A model generated the notes under the pieces. The model had not been told where the DNA came from. It did no database searches and saw only the letters and a list, made by a program, of their open reading frames with translations. From Gnetum montanum (taxonomy: Eukaryota > Streptophyta > Gnetopsida > Gnetales > Gnetaceae), in the NCBI GenBank assembly GCA_015680685.1, contig MNCI01037709.1:266028-330027 (forward strand): a DNA stretch of 64,000 bases, read 5' to 3'. The position numbers and the translations under genes are program-made. This document shows, one piece after another, positions 22,922-35,776 of this stretch. How positions within the stretch are numbered: position 1 is the stretch's first letter; every line of letters starts with the position of its first letter.

Positions 22922-25900
22922 ATGAATCCGTTTCCGTGTTGCGGTGGTGCTGGCCTCATCTGGCAACAGCAACAGCAGCAGCAACAGAATCATCATCAGC
23001 AACAGCAGCAGCAACAGAATCATCATCAACAACAGCAGCCGCCGCAGCAGGCTCCTGAGGAGGATGAGGAGGAAGTAGCAGAGGAGGAGGAGGAGGAAGA
23101 ATTGGTAGACAGGGAGGAAGAAAAGAAGGATAGCAAGAAGAAGAAAAAGAAAAAGAAAAACAGAGGCAACGGGCAAGGGCTAGGGCACGGAAACGGTCAG
23201 GGCTCTGGTCAGGGAGTAGTGATGACGGTAGTTGGATGCCTTCTGCCTGGAAACTCCGCATGTTCCAACGCGGCTTCGGCTGCCTGTGATCCGCCGTTGA
23301 ACATGGAAGAGAACATCAACCATAGCGGCAACCTCGGCAGAGGACGCAACGATTCGTTTGGAAATAATGCCAACGGAGTTGCCAATGCCAATGCGGTTTC
23401 GGTGTGCGGGATTCTGAACAAATGGGTGAACCTCGGCCGGGGATGGAGGTCCCGCTGGTTCGTGCTGCGAGATGGAGTTCTGTCGTATTACAAAATTCAC
23501 GGTTCGCAGAGGATCTATTTCAGCGGCAGCAGCCAGGAGAGGGAGAAAGCCGGGCGCGTAATTGGAGAAGAGTCTTCGAAGCTAATGCGCAGGCTCAGAA
23601 GTCAGGGCTGTGATCATCATCCCTCGGGAAGGCATCTTCAGGATCATCCGCGCCCTCGGCCCCTCGGGGAACTCCATCTCAAGGTTCCATTGCTTTCCTT
23701 CTGTTTAGATTTCTGGCCGCATTCTAAGGTTGCTTTTCTCTTACAATTAAGATCGCCCCTCCCAAATTTAAGGCTTTCGAATTCCTGGTAGAAATCTCTC
23801 CAAATTTAGAGTTTCAATTGCGGACGTAGAAATATGCATTTTCTTCTGTTTTTTAAAACAGTTTTGTCAGCGATTCTGTTTATCGAAAATTCATTATTAA
23901 TTTTTCAGTTTCATGTTTTCCCCTGATTTTATGCCAATCTTAGAATGCGCTGGATGCGATCAGTTTTTATCTAGTTTTCCAGGAAGATTAATTTCTGCTT
24001 GATTATTTCATGGTGGGTTACCCTCTAAACTTTAAAAACACCATGGCAAATTGAAGAACCCTGGATTGCTTTAAGACAGAGCACCGGTACACCTTGATTC
24101 TAAAATATGTTATCATTTTAATGTGTATCGACTGAAATACCACATGGAATAGCCAAATTCTTATGACATCTGTTTCTTTATCACATGTAAGATGTAACTA
24201 TATCTGGCATGTCTTTTAAGGTTCGAAGCAGATGTTGAGCGTTATGTATTTTAATTGTGTGCGCTGGATATTCTTATGTTCAAACACTCTGAATTATCTT
24301 TACTATTTTACTACTATTTGTATAGTGATATGTTTCACGGAGTTATTACACTTGGTTGTGCTGATTTCTCAGGTGTCTTCGATTCGCCAAAGCCGCTCAG
24401 ATGAGAGGCGCTTTTCCATATATACTGGTACAAAACGTCTGCACTTGCGTGCAGATACAAAAGAGGATAGAGCTGCCTGGATTGAAGCACTTACGGCTGG
24501 GAAGGATCTATTTCCTGATATGTCAACAGGTGACTTTATGGTGCCTGTAGAGAGCATTTCTATTTCTACCGAGAAGCTCAAATCTCGCTTGCTACAGGAA
24601 GGTTTGAATGAAACAGCAGTCAACGATGTTGAACAGATTATAATGTCCGAGTTCACAACCATGCAAAACCAATTGAGACATCTTCAGCAACAAAATATCC
24701 ATTTGCTGGAGAATCTTCGGCAACTTGAGGTACAATATATAATATCATTTTGTTTTATATCTGCTGTTCCTGGTTGTCTATTGATGAACAGTGGATGCAA
24801 AGACATTAAAGTTTCATTAAAAATTGAGCTTCTAAATTTGCATGATCCATTAGCATTGCACAAAATTGCTCTAAAATGTCAAATCATTAAACAAGTTTCA
24901 CATTGATACTGTTTAAAGTACAAGGAAAAAGATGAAAATGAAAAAAAATAAATTTGTACAAGTTAACTCATAAGGAAATGTATGAGACCTGGAACCCCAA
25001 CTTAATCTCTTATGTCCCTATTACATCTTTGATGGGAAAATTTAGTTTACGTCAAGCCAGCCTAAACATGGGTTCAAATAGGGAGGGTCCATTCTGAGAG
25101 TGAAATATAGTGGTTTGACGACAAGGAGAACAACAGCTTAGTCAGGAAGTCTTCTTATGTAAAAGACTTTTCTGAAAATTTTCTGTCAGATCTAGATACA
25201 TATAGCATGATTCTGCCTAGATTAATGGACTACGGTACTGGTGCATCATCCCAAACAACCATGATGCTTAATTTTATGTTTTTATTTTTGACTGATTTCA
25301 AAAAATTTGTCGTGGCATTCATGAATCAAGTCCGGTATATATTTGTCTGTTGCCTTTTTCATTAAGTTGGGCTTGGCTGCAATAGTTGCTAGTCTAAGAA
25401 AGAAATAACTGAATTTCTGAGGGACTAAAGGCCAAGTCAAGCCTGGGTAAGGTGTTCATCACTTCGAGTGAGGGTAAGGTTCTAGTTTCTCAGGTAGTAA
25501 GGCCAGTGTTTTTACTTCAGCAGAATTACTTGAAAATAGGTTAGGTTTTCACTTATCCACAGCCCTTCCAGGACCCCATTTGGTGGTATGAGCATTGAGC
25601 CTTCGTGTGATGACACTTAAAAGCTAAGTCAACGATTGCAAAGAAAGTGCAATATATCAAAAGGGATTTAACTCCCCAAGCCTTTGAAACTAGTAAGATC
25701 TATCATGAGAAGTGCCCTTTTCACCTTTAATTGGGTGACCCATTAGATTTGGTAGGTGATTTGATGATAATTGTAAAGGCTTATTTTAATTTCTGTGGAC
25801 ACCAATCTGAATATAAGCATAATGCTGTGATAATTAAATCAATATTTAGACAAACCAGCAATATTGAAAAATAAATTGAGAATAGAAATGAGTTGGCACC

Positions 25901-28900
25901 ATAAGGGCAATTACTTTATTTATGTAAACAAGTGATTGCTGAAAGTTAAAAGGAAATTTTATTGGACAGCAATTAGGCCTGCTAGCTTATATGGTGCTAA
26001 ATATTAGGCAGTACAAAAGCGGCATGAACAACAAATCAGTGTAGCGGAAATGTGAATACTTTGATGAACGTTGAATGTTATTAGAAGAGATAAACTACAT
26101 AATACAGACATCAGAGGCAGACTTAGAGTGACTTCTATTTTAGATAAGCTACAAGAATGGTAGCTTAGATGGTTTAGACATGTGCAAAAAAGATACGACA
26201 ATAAGCCTATAAGTAAATGTTGCTACAACACTGTTTTAGGAAAGCCACTGAAAGGAAGACCAAAGAAAACATGGGAAAAAATGATCAAAGATGATTTGAA
26301 GAAACTACAAATAAATAAAGATCTAGTTCTTTATAGAGGCAAATGACAAAAAAGAATTCATGTAGCCGACCCCATTTTGTTAGGACAAGGCTAGGATGAT
26401 GATGATGATGATGATAATGATGTGATTGTTAAAAGTGCTGTTCCCATGATATTTTGGGCATACTTGCACCTGCAGCCATTGACCAGACTTTCTTCCATGA
26501 TTTTGTAGCACTTTTATGCAACAGTGTTTGCATGTGGTGTACCTGGAGGAGTGGACATATGATAAGTCCCTTTTCCTGAAAGAATCTAGAAAACACTTTA
26601 AGTATACTTAAGCAGCATCAGTAAACAAGCAGTTTAATTGTAAACTTGTGTTAATTCCTTTGCAACAAACTTTTCACACACTCTGAAAAATTAATCTCTG
26701 ATTTAAATCTGGACCAAATTGGGTTCAGTTGTATCTTTCTCCATCGTTTTATCTTGCTTTCCCATCCAGGCGTAACATTCCTTTATGTCTTTTTTCCCCT
26801 TTCAGAACTAGCGTTTATCATGTTTATTTCATGAGGTCATGTACCGTCAACGTAGTTGTCTCTGTTACAGACGTATCAAGTTTGGGGCCCTAACATTAGT
26901 GTGTACACGGGAGTAAATAAAAATAAAATAAAGAACAGAAGATTTTGCTTCACAATGAACGGTCTCTTCTTGAAGACAATGTCAAATTACATATAATGAA
27001 GCATTGATACGTGAAAGCATAGTTACTTTTTAACTAACAGTTAGTGATCAAGAACCATGATAATATTTCTGAATTTGTGAATTTTTTTTTAAAGAGAAAC
27101 CACTGTGAGCCTTGAAGGGCTTGAGCTTGCCCAATTGGTATCACGATTCCCGTCATTTTGCTAGGTGACGTTTTTTCTTACCTTTATTAATTGCGTTTCT
27201 CACAAAATACTGGAAAAGGGATTTCTCCTGATTTTAGCCTTACTAGCATTATTAAAGTTTTTGTTTCCTTTGTCTGTAGGTATTTCAACGTGCAATTAAA
27301 AAAAAAAAGTAACTGATCACAGTATCTACAAATTATGGGAGCTTTCTTACTTGAAACATATTGACTTTATTGTATTTTTCTGTAGGCAGAAAAATTTGAT
27401 CTGGAGAATAAGGTTGTTGATGAAAGTCAGCATCGTAAAAGTTTGATGTTTCTGAGAAACAGAAATGGAAAATACAGTGGTAGGCGAACCTGTCTATGTT
27501 AAATTTTGAATATGTATTGCATTGTTGTTTGATTCTATGGAGTACTTTTATATCAAACAATTTATTCATAATTGATTATTTGGAAAGAACACCATGCCTC
27601 TATCCATACAACTTAGAATATCCTTCTTTCTGTAAAGCAGCATTTTGACTACTGCACATGCATGAACTCGAAGGTTAAAAGTTTTCATTGTGCTAACCTC
27701 AGCATAATGAAATTATTCATGAACCTAACATTATTCAGCTTGCCTTTTTCAGAAGGGAGTGCCACTGATTCTGATGATGAAAATGAAAGACAAGATGGAC
27801 AAGATGAAGAAACAGATGAGGATGAGAACACTTATTTTGATACAAAGGAAGTCTTATCATCTAGTTCTTTTAATGTTGATTCAGAAAGCATGCAGACATT
27901 TATGGATTCACATGAGGAATTAGTCCATTCAAATTGCACAGATAACTGTGAAAGAGATATAGAAATGGTTGGATTCGATTATCCTTCTGTAAAAAGACGA
28001 AGCAAGCTTCCTGAACCAAAGGAGATAGAGAAAGGTGTTAGCCTATGGTCTATAATTAAAGATAATATTGGAAAAGATCTTACAAAAGTGTGTCTGCCTG
28101 TGTACTTTAACGAGCCACTTTCATCACTGCAAAAGTGCTTTGAAGAGTTAGAATATTCTTATCTTCTTGATCGTGCCTTTGAATGGGGAAGAAGGGTAAT
28201 ATTCCAGTCAATTTTCTGTAGTGTCCAACTCATTATAAAAATTTCGTTAGCAGCTGCTCTAGTAGAAACCTGGCTTCTAATGCAACGTCTTTCAATTTTC
28301 AGAAGTTAATGATTATCTTAGAAATAAGTAAATAAATTTTACTTTTGGTTGTTGTGGAGGAACATTCAGTTTAAAGGCAGCATAACATTTTAAAAAATGT
28401 GATTAGATTTTCAGAATGAGCTTTCATTAATATTCATATATAATGTTATTCATAGCTAGTTGTAACGTGTGAAGCTGGTTTCCACATTGGCTGATACTGA
28501 ATTTAGTTCAGTGATCCAAAGAATCTCTTTACAGAAGGAATAAGAAGCTTCCTTTCCAGTTTGACAATTCTTGATGCTATGCAAACTTCTTAGTAGCATG
28601 ATAATTAAAAAGCATATGAATTATTGTATTTGAATGAACAAAATTTTCGGCAAATATTTTAAGTAGAGCACTACATGTAAAAATCATACGGCATCTCGCA
28701 AATATTCTAATTTGGGCCATATCTTTGTGAAACAAAATTATAATGTGTGAAGGCATTCAAGCTGTGGGTTTTGTCCTGTAGAATATGAAGGCGTTCCTTG
28801 GCCGTTTTCTTAAGAAACGGTATTTTCTTACAGGTTATATGCAAGGTGGTTATATTCTGTGTAGACTTATCCGATGTTTTATATTTACTGCAGGGTAATA

Positions 28901-31464
28901 GCATAATGCGGATTCTGAATGTTGCAGCATTTGCAGTATCTGCATATGCATCAACAGAGGGCAGACATTGTAAGCCTTTCAACCCTCTTTTGGGAGAGAC
29001 ATACGAGGCTGATTTTCCAGACAAAGGAATCCGTTTTATTTCCGAAAAGGTTAGCTAGCATTTCTATTACCATGTGCGAACTGAATTTGTAGCTGGTACT
29101 TAGACCATGGTAATCTGTTTTAGGTCATAGCTTAAAGGATTTTAGTTCAAAATCTTTGTTTCCCAAGTAATTTTGTTGATGATCTAATATTCGTTTATCA
29201 CTCAATACAACGTACTTTTAAAGTATAGGTGATATGCACCAGTTCTTCGGTTGCTCCATTTGCGTTTATTTTTTAAAAATGGCAATTGCTACATTTTTTT
29301 TAGTCCTTTGGGCCTGTGTCATAAGATGCAAGAGTGTTTTAAAATTTCAAATTCAACAGTGTAACTTATGGGAATAGAATTGCGTGCCACTGATTGGAAA
29401 TTAACATAACCTATCAGCAAGTTAGCTAGACAAATGCTGACTGAAATAACATACTTATCCTTTGTTTTTGGGGCATCGCTGCACAAGACATTAAAGACCC
29501 ACAGTTAAGCATAAAAATGAAGAGAATCTAAGGTAGTCTCCCTTCCAATGGTGTTGTAGTTCAACCAATAGGTTCCGAGTTGGGGGGTTGTGTATCTAGT
29601 GGATAAATTTAATTGAATCTTAGGAGGGAGAAAGGCAGCTTACAAATCTGAACTTGGATGTATGGGATGATTGTGGTAAATATCAAATTCTCGTCATGAT
29701 TGCAGTTCCAACTTTGAACTGCCTTAGTCTGCAATAGCAATTCAAGAGAAAATGCAAATTATGCAATAAAAATCATACATTGAACCTGGTCATCCATATT
29801 GAAGAACTTTAATTCTTACCGATAACTTTTAATGGTAATCGACTAGTCTAGATGTATATTAATAATATATATCTAAAATTTGGCCCAGAATCTCCAGGGA
29901 ATAGCTATCTAGCATATTATAAAACTGCTTTACGAATGCCTAAAGCTTCCTTTCCTGATTCATTTTTTCCATTCCCAGCTTGTCATCAAAGTTGGCAAAC
30001 ATTTGTAAACATTGGCAAGAGGTTAGAGAAAAAATATAGTTTAGGTTTACATAATCAACCCTAGAGGATGATGGACGAAATTTGGCCGAGTTCTGGCCTT
30101 TCCGGTAAGTAGTTGGCCTCCTGGCAAACCAACGGTCTCTTTTAATGCTTTATATACTCTTTTTTATGAATGATTTGGAGTTGAATTTGTAATTTTTGGG
30201 TATAATGCTTTATATTCACTTCTCTGCGAATGGTTTAGAGTTTATTTTTCACTTTCTGTATAGCTAAATGTTTTTCTCTCTACTTTCTGTATATACAGGT
30301 CAGTCATCATCCTATGATCGTTGCCTGTCACTGTGAAGGGAGAGGATGGAAATTTTGGGCGGATAGCACTTTAAAAAGCAAATTCTGGGGCCGTTCAATT
30401 CAGGTTGACCCAGTTGGGACCCTTACTTTGGAATTTGATGATGGGGAAGTGTTCACATGGAATAAGGTGATGCCACGTCAACCGCGAACGAGCTTCGTGA
30501 AATCTGTTTGATAATGTATTGTTCTAAACATATCTGCATCCATCGCCTGCAGGTTACAACAGCTATATATAACTTGATCTTGGGAAAAATTTACTGTGAT
30601 CACTATGGAACGATGACTGTACAGAGTAATCGGGAGTATACCTGCAAAGTGAAGTTCAAGGAGCAATCGCTGATCGATCGAAACCCTCATCAGGTACGTG
30701 CCTTACAGAACAATGAAAGCCCCTAATGTTCTTTCAAAATGGGTTCCTGAAAATTTGCTTATGTTTTAAACTGTACTTTCTGCACGCCAGGTGCAAGCCG
30801 TTGTTCAGAATAAGGATGGCCATATAGTATCAACAATGTATGGCAAATGGGATGATAGCTTGTACAGTTTAAATGGTGATGGTACTTCAAAAGCCAGGGG
30901 TTCTGATCAACAATCTGAGGCTTCCTTGTTGTGGAGAAGAAATAAGCCGTCCAATAATCCAACCAGATACAATTTAACACGCTTTGCCATAACTATGAAT
31001 GAGTTAACACCTGGGCTAAAGGTAGTTTGTAGGAAATTATTTGGCTGCAGCGTTGGTTTTCCGCATTAATTAGTTTTGACGAGGGTTTGTTCATATGTTT
31101 CAGGAAAAGCTGCCGCCAACGGATTCCAGGCTGAGACCGGACCAGAGGCATCTAGAAAATGGAGAGTATGATATGGCCAACAAGGAGAAGCTACGATTGG
31201 AACAGAGACAACGGCAGGTAACCGCTGGTTAAGTTAATTGATATATTAAGAACACGTTTTGCGGTCTTACTCATCATTTTGTGCCTTCAGGCAAGGAGCC
31301 TGCAGGAAAGAGGATGGAAACCAAGATGGTTTCGGAAGCCAGAAGGCAAGAATACGTTCGAATTTGTTGGTGGGTACTGGGAGTCTAGAGACCAAGGCAA
31401 GTGGGATTCATGTCCTGACATATTTGGCCAAACTTCCCCGGATGTTTCTGCAAGTCTTTACTGA
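22922..31464 (+). CDS. Oxysterol-binding protein-related protein, PH-ORD type (ORP1-like), ten exons
   Basis: Exons 22922-23683, 24373-24729, 27386-27479, 27753-28195, 28894-29049, 30299-30466, 30553-30693, 30791-31021, 31104-31217 and 31291-31464 join in phase with GT-AG introns to 879 residues. Residues 13-45 are Gln/His repeats, followed by acidic and then Lys-rich runs. A PH domain spans about 160-297 ([20 protein letters not shown]; ending [14 protein letters not shown]). A helical region lies at about 320-372 and an acidic serine-rich linker at about 405-470. The OSBP lipid-binding domain runs from about 498 ([18 protein letters not shown]) to the C-terminus. The family signature appears as EKVSHHP with the exon 5/6 junction between K604 and V605, then [13 protein letters not shown] and the basic [13 protein letters not shown]. 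ORPs move or sense sterols and phosphoinositides at membrane contacts; the PH domain recruits them to membranes. The domain order matches plant class I ORPs. The start is the first ATG after the leader. The low-complexity N-terminus may vary in length between individuals. Confidence 0.92.
22955..23165 (+). repeat. Coding microsatellites: CAG/CAA, GAG/GAA and AAG/AAA runs
   Basis: Within ORP exon 1, two units of CAG-rich sequence separated by aatcatcatcag encode Gln runs broken by Asn-His-His. GAG/GAA repeats (Glu) at about 23056-23130 and AAG/AAA repeats (Lys) at 23130-23160 follow. All are in frame. Confidence 0.85.
25985..26425 (+). mobile_element. RTE-type LINE 3' end in ORP intron 2
   Basis: Frames in this stretch give degraded RTE ORF C-terminus: a W-F-R/G-H-V-Q region (gatggtttagacatgtgcaa, 26169), then GRPKKTW-like coding (26255-26275), and a HVADP-like end at 26360-26375. 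It closes with ggctaggatgatgatgatga, a simple-repeat tail typical of RTE insertions. About 440 bases of a 5'-truncated copy lie in the 2.66 kb intron. Confidence 0.7.
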
Positions 31465-32504
31465 AGGCATATTTTATTTTGGGAGAGCATTATCTTCCAG
31501 TTCGTGTTTTTGCAAAGCAATTGTTGGATGTTTAAATGAAGTTCCGTTGTTGATTTAGAGGCGCAACAGATCCAAAGTCGGATGCATACTTTACAGACAG
31601 CGCTTTCCTGCGACAGTCGAATCTTTGGGGCTCTTCCGAGACCCGCGTCCTTTTCATATGAGGGCATCAATTATTCATTGGTTTTACCTTGTATAAGAAT
31701 ATTTTCCATCTATCCGATACGAGAACAAAAGAAAAAAAGCATTGTTGTTTTTTTGAATGAGCAAAATCATTAGCTTGGATTGCAAGCAATCTCAAGTTCA
31801 AAATCGAATTTTAATTTGTGGTTATGAATTTATTGATCAATACATGTATGTGTATGGTTATGCTTGAGATTTGAACAGTATATGCACCAGACCTCATTGA
31901 GGTCTGTTGCACTTGGAGTGTCTGTTTATGGTTAGAAATAATTACGTCAAAAATGCGTATATTGATGGATAAACATTAATGGTCTACTAATATGCCTGGG
32001 AAATCTTGGTTTCTGTGGGGTCAAATTCGGCAAGACGAAATTTTCCATGTTCAGGAAGGAAGTATGGCATGCGGTGCGCACAATTTTTTGCATAAATTTA
32101 ACTCAGGACATGCTGAGGAATCTGGTATACAGCAAAAACTGTTTTGAGTTGCATGTAAAAGTTCGGATGGAGGTTTCATTACTCGGTAATTCAGCAGAGC
32201 GATTGTGGATAAAAAAGAAAACCCATCTTTATTAACACATGATATTTCATCCCTTGCATACTACTTAGAAGTTAACAGATCACAAACCTCACACCATGAA
32301 CATTGGACCATTAATTTGCATACCCTATCACTGTACCTTATCATACATATTTCACAGCTGGCTTACTAACAGCAAACAGGATTCTGATAAGCGACTGTGG
32401 ACATGCGGACAAATTTCTCAGCCTCGGCAACAGACACCATGACTGCCGAACTACTAACGGACGGAGAAGGTATATGTGAAGAATTAACAGATTAGAGAGC
32501 CTAT
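31465..32504. other. Intergenic region between convergent ORP and HIPP genes
   Basis: Holds the 3' UTRs of both convergent genes. AATAAA-like signals are not clear-cut. A 62-residue plus frame at 32047-32235 has no family features. Nothing else seen. Confidence 0.4.
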
Positions 32505-33080
32505 CTACATGATTGTGCAGGAGCTGGTATTATCTTCATGAAACAGATTGAACCTCTCGTCAGATCTGAGGCCCGAATTGGCGGAGTTGAGGAAATTATT
32601 GTAGTGGGCATCTGTGCGGATGACATAGTTGGGGGGGTTTTTCTTGTCGTAAACATCAGCAGCAAATGGACTGGTGACCAGCTTGTGAGGCACGTACGGC
32701 CATGGCTCTGCAGCAACCTTGCCCTTGGCTTTCACACGTGCAATCACCTTTTCTGCATCCACATATCCCACCACAGTAACCTTCTGCAAACCTCTGTCCA
32801 CCTCCACGGAATCCACCCCTTTCATGGATTCAAGAGACTTCTTCACTCTGAGTTCGCAGCCCTCGCAGTCTAGAAGCACGTGTAGCTCCACTTCCTGCAA
32901 CCACAAAAATCAGTCACATGAAATCTCGATGAACTATCAATACCCAGCAAAGATTTATGCAGCAGGACGACTGGTTTCGTTCCTTACCTTGAACTCATGT
33001 TTGTGGTTGCTGGCTTTCTTGCGGCGCTTGCTGGTAACGCAGCCTCCAAATCTGTTTTGCAGATACTCAATGGCTCCCAT
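32505..33080 (-). CDS. Heavy-metal-associated isoprenylated plant protein (HIPP), two exons
   Basis: Exon 1 (33080-32988, 31 codons) starts MGAIEYLQNRF and has a basic stretch SKRRKKASNHK. A 93-base GT-AG intron follows, and exon 2 (32894-32505) completes 160 residues. Residues 32-95 form an HMA fold with the metal site D40-C41-E42-G43-C44 (MxCxxC-type; here LDCEGC), followed by VDSVEVDR and KVTVVGYVDAEKV. The middle carries the family-typical WPYVPHKLV and YDKKNPPNYV. The last four residues, CTIM, are a CaaX box for farnesylation, so the protein should be lipid-anchored. Length, intron position and motifs fit the DCEGC HIPP subgroup (about 150 residues; HIPP20-27 type). Such proteins bind zinc, cadmium or copper and act in metal handling or stress signalling. 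Complete and undamaged. Transcribed toward the ORP gene. Confidence 0.93.
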
Positions 33081-33639
33081 GATCACAGTCGAGTGACCTC
33101 CATAGAGCCGCAGGGAGTGGTATATAGATTCAAGGATCGGAGCTGGAATAAATAATTTGGTCTTCCTTCCTGGAAAATCCTGATTTTGTTTGTTGTCATC
33201 GTTATGCAATTGCTCGTGTCAAGTTTTAGTTGGAAATTACACCTCAGTTTCTCAGACCTGTTGCCCAGTACAACTTCCTTTGAATCGCTTCACTTTGATC
33301 CCCATCAAATACTAAAATTATATGATTGTGCAATTACTTTATTGCCGTTTCTTTACAAATTTGTTATAATATGGACAGAAAAGCCGATAAGCATCGGTTT
33401 TGGAGTCTGCCAAGACGGTCAGAACAAGCGGAAACAACGAATGCGTGACATCAGTAGACATTTCCTTGCTTTGCAAGGCGTAGACGTGGTCTCGTGGGCA
33501 GGCAGGCTGGGTCTGACGATTAAGAATATATTATAATTTGCCGAGGGAAGTGAGGCGTATGACACGGGTGAGTGCGTCCCCTTCCACACTCATTAGTGTT
33601 TTTTTTCATACTTAGAATATGTTAGTTTGTATTGTACAA
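33081..33639. other. HIPP promoter region and spacer
   Basis: On the minus strand a TATA-like element lies near 33120 (complement of gtggtatatagattc), about 40 bases before the start codon, so the leader may be short or this may not be the functional box. A 116-residue plus frame at 33186-33536 has no recognisable features and is probably noncoding. Confidence 0.35.
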
Positions 33640-34530
33640 AGTATTAATTTAATGTGTGTTTAGTCAAACTTCAGTATGTGTGGAGATACTTTGATTATAA
33701 AAATATGGGGGCTCCACAAATAGAACTTTTGATTACATTTATAGTAAATGGCATCATTTATTTAAGGAAATAGACATGTTGGGTTGAAAACTTCTATTCA
33801 ATTTGCAAGTGGATATACAAGGAAATAGACATGTTTGGTTGAAAACTTCTAGTCAATTTGCAAGTGGATATAGAAGAAGCATGTCATCTAATTTGAAGTG
33901 GATATAGAAGAAACACATCATGGATGTTCTTGCATAGTTTTATTTTTTTGGCATCTTTGGAGTAGTTTTCTTGGTATTGTACAAAGTCTCAACGTAGAAG
34001 GTTTGATTGTACATCTGCATAGGTCCACAAGCACAACTAAGTTTATTGTACATATGGATAGGCTCCTCAAACACAAATTTTCATTACTACTAGTATTAAT
34101 AGTAGATGGTATCATTTATTCAAAGATATAGACATGTTCGGTTGAGAACTTCTATCCAATTTGCAAATGGATTTAGAAGAAACAAGTCATTGAATTATAA
34201 ATGGATATAGAAGAAACACATCATGGATGTCCTTGCATAGTTTTATTTTTATTAGCATCTTTGGAATTGTTTTCTTGGCATTGTACAGAGTCTCAACGTA
34301 GCAAGTTTGATTGTACATTTGCATAGGCCCACAAGCATAACTATGTTTCATTGTACATATGGATAGGCCCACAAACACGACTTCTTATTACTAACAATCT
34401 TAACAGTAAATGGTGTCATTTTTTCAAAGACAGACATTTTTGGTTGAAAATCTCTATCCAATTTGCAAGTGGATATAGAATCAACATGTCATCCAATTTG
34501 CATAGAACAAATACATTATGCAATTTGCAA
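33640..34530 (+). repeat. Degenerate tandem repeat, period about 302 bases
   Basis: The anchor cacatcatggatg-tcttgcatag occurs at 33914 and 34217. The anchor gacatgtt-ggttga-aacttct occurs at 33772 (partial unit), 33828, 34131 and 34432. Roughly three diverged units, containing internal sub-repeats of gcaa(a/g)tggatatagaagaaa. No coding content. Confidence 0.8.
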
Positions 34531-34559
34531 ATGGATAAAGAAGAAACACATCACCACGT

Positions 34560-34870
34560 CACTAGTAGTAAGTGGATCTCCTTGCATATGTTGCATGTGA
34601 ATGGAAAAAACCATTTAAAAAATCAATGATGGCAGATTAATTAAAAATGAATGATTCTTAACATTCTTAATAGTAAATGGTATCATTTAATAAAAATTGG
34701 AGGAAAGTGAAAGAAAATGTATAGTTGAAAAGTGTTATCAAGTGGATATAAAAGAAACACGTCACCAATGACAAGTTGATATCCTTGCATATGCTGCATG
34801 TGAATGGAAAAAATCATTGCAAAAAATCAATGATGGCACATAAATCATAAATGGATAATGATATATATCC
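34560..34870 (+). repeat. Second short tandem duplication downstream of the 302-base array
   Basis: Two copies, about 200 bases apart, of tccttgcatatg-tgcatgtgaatggaaaaaa followed by aaaatcaatgatggca (about 34580 and 34780). Related in wording to the preceding array (ccttgcata), so probably its worn edge. Confidence 0.7.
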
Positions 34871-35145
34871 TGGCATTTATTGCTGGTCAAATCTTGCAAA
34901 TCCACGAATGAAATTTTGTTATTTTGTGTTCCATATTTCAATGGGAACTCCTTACTCACGAAAACCATTGATTTTTGGAGCTAATCCTTCTCTCTAAACT
35001 ATAAGAATAATTTTGCATGATCATAGGGAAGGAAGTTAAGCTTAGAGCAAATCAATCAATTTGCAAAAGTATAACATGGTGAGTGCTCAGAATCTTGGCT
35101 CTTTCGACTTTAATGTTTTGTATTTAATGTTCGAATTTCTTTATT

Positions 35146-35776
35146 AGCAAACTATTATTTACATATTCTTTATTGAATTTGATCATTAATTTTTCTTTGA
35201 AATTTTTCATTACCAACTTGAAAGCAATGATAGCTTCAATTTAGTTCCCTAGGTTTTCTATTTTTTTGCACATGTTATGTAATGAATGTTCAAAATTTAT
35301 TTTAGCAAATTACCAATCAAATTTCAAATATTTACTTAAGATGATATTTATTTGGATTTGTTATCATTATGCTTCTATCCTTTATTGATCTTGATCTGGG
35401 TAGTCTTAGATTGCATTTTGAGATTTCTTATCTTTTCATATTGTTGTGCGATTGTAATATCTAATTTATGTAAATCTACACTGAGATTATTTTCATATTA
35501 TTTTTCCAATCTTTCTAATTCTTGTTATTTGTCTTTAATTTGTAAAACTTTTAATTTTGGAGTTGATCATCTAATCTTTGTTTTACTACTTTCTCTTATT
35601 TTTTTTAATATATCTTTTGGAATGAGTTGTCGCTCTTCATAAGTTAGCAAACTACTATTTACATGGTCTTTATTGAATTTGATCACTGAAATTCTTTTGA
35701 AATTTTTCATTGACAGCTTGAGAGAAATGGTAGCTTTAAATTAGAACTCTAAGCCTTCTATATTTCTTGCAAATGT
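35146..35776 (+). repeat. Direct repeat, 130 bases, copies 500 bases apart
   Basis: agcaaactattatttacat...tttattgaatttgatcactg-type sequence at 35146-35275 recurs at 35646-35776 with substitutions. It runs through gaaatttttcattgacagctt and ends in ttcttgcaaatgttttg. AT-rich and noncoding. Confidence 0.75.

Noticed and set aside
22892-23261. Minus-strand frames rich in Leu or Ala/Val opposite the ORP repeats
   Set aside because: They are complements of the CAG, GAG and AAG repeats in ORP exon 1.
33186-33536. 116-residue plus frame upstream of the HIPP gene
   Set aside because: Overlaps the presumed HIPP promoter and has no domain or compositional sign of coding.
33640-34530. Regular repeats considered as a CRISPR-like array
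   Set aside because: Units are 300 bases and degenerate without unique spacers, and the genome is eukaryotic.
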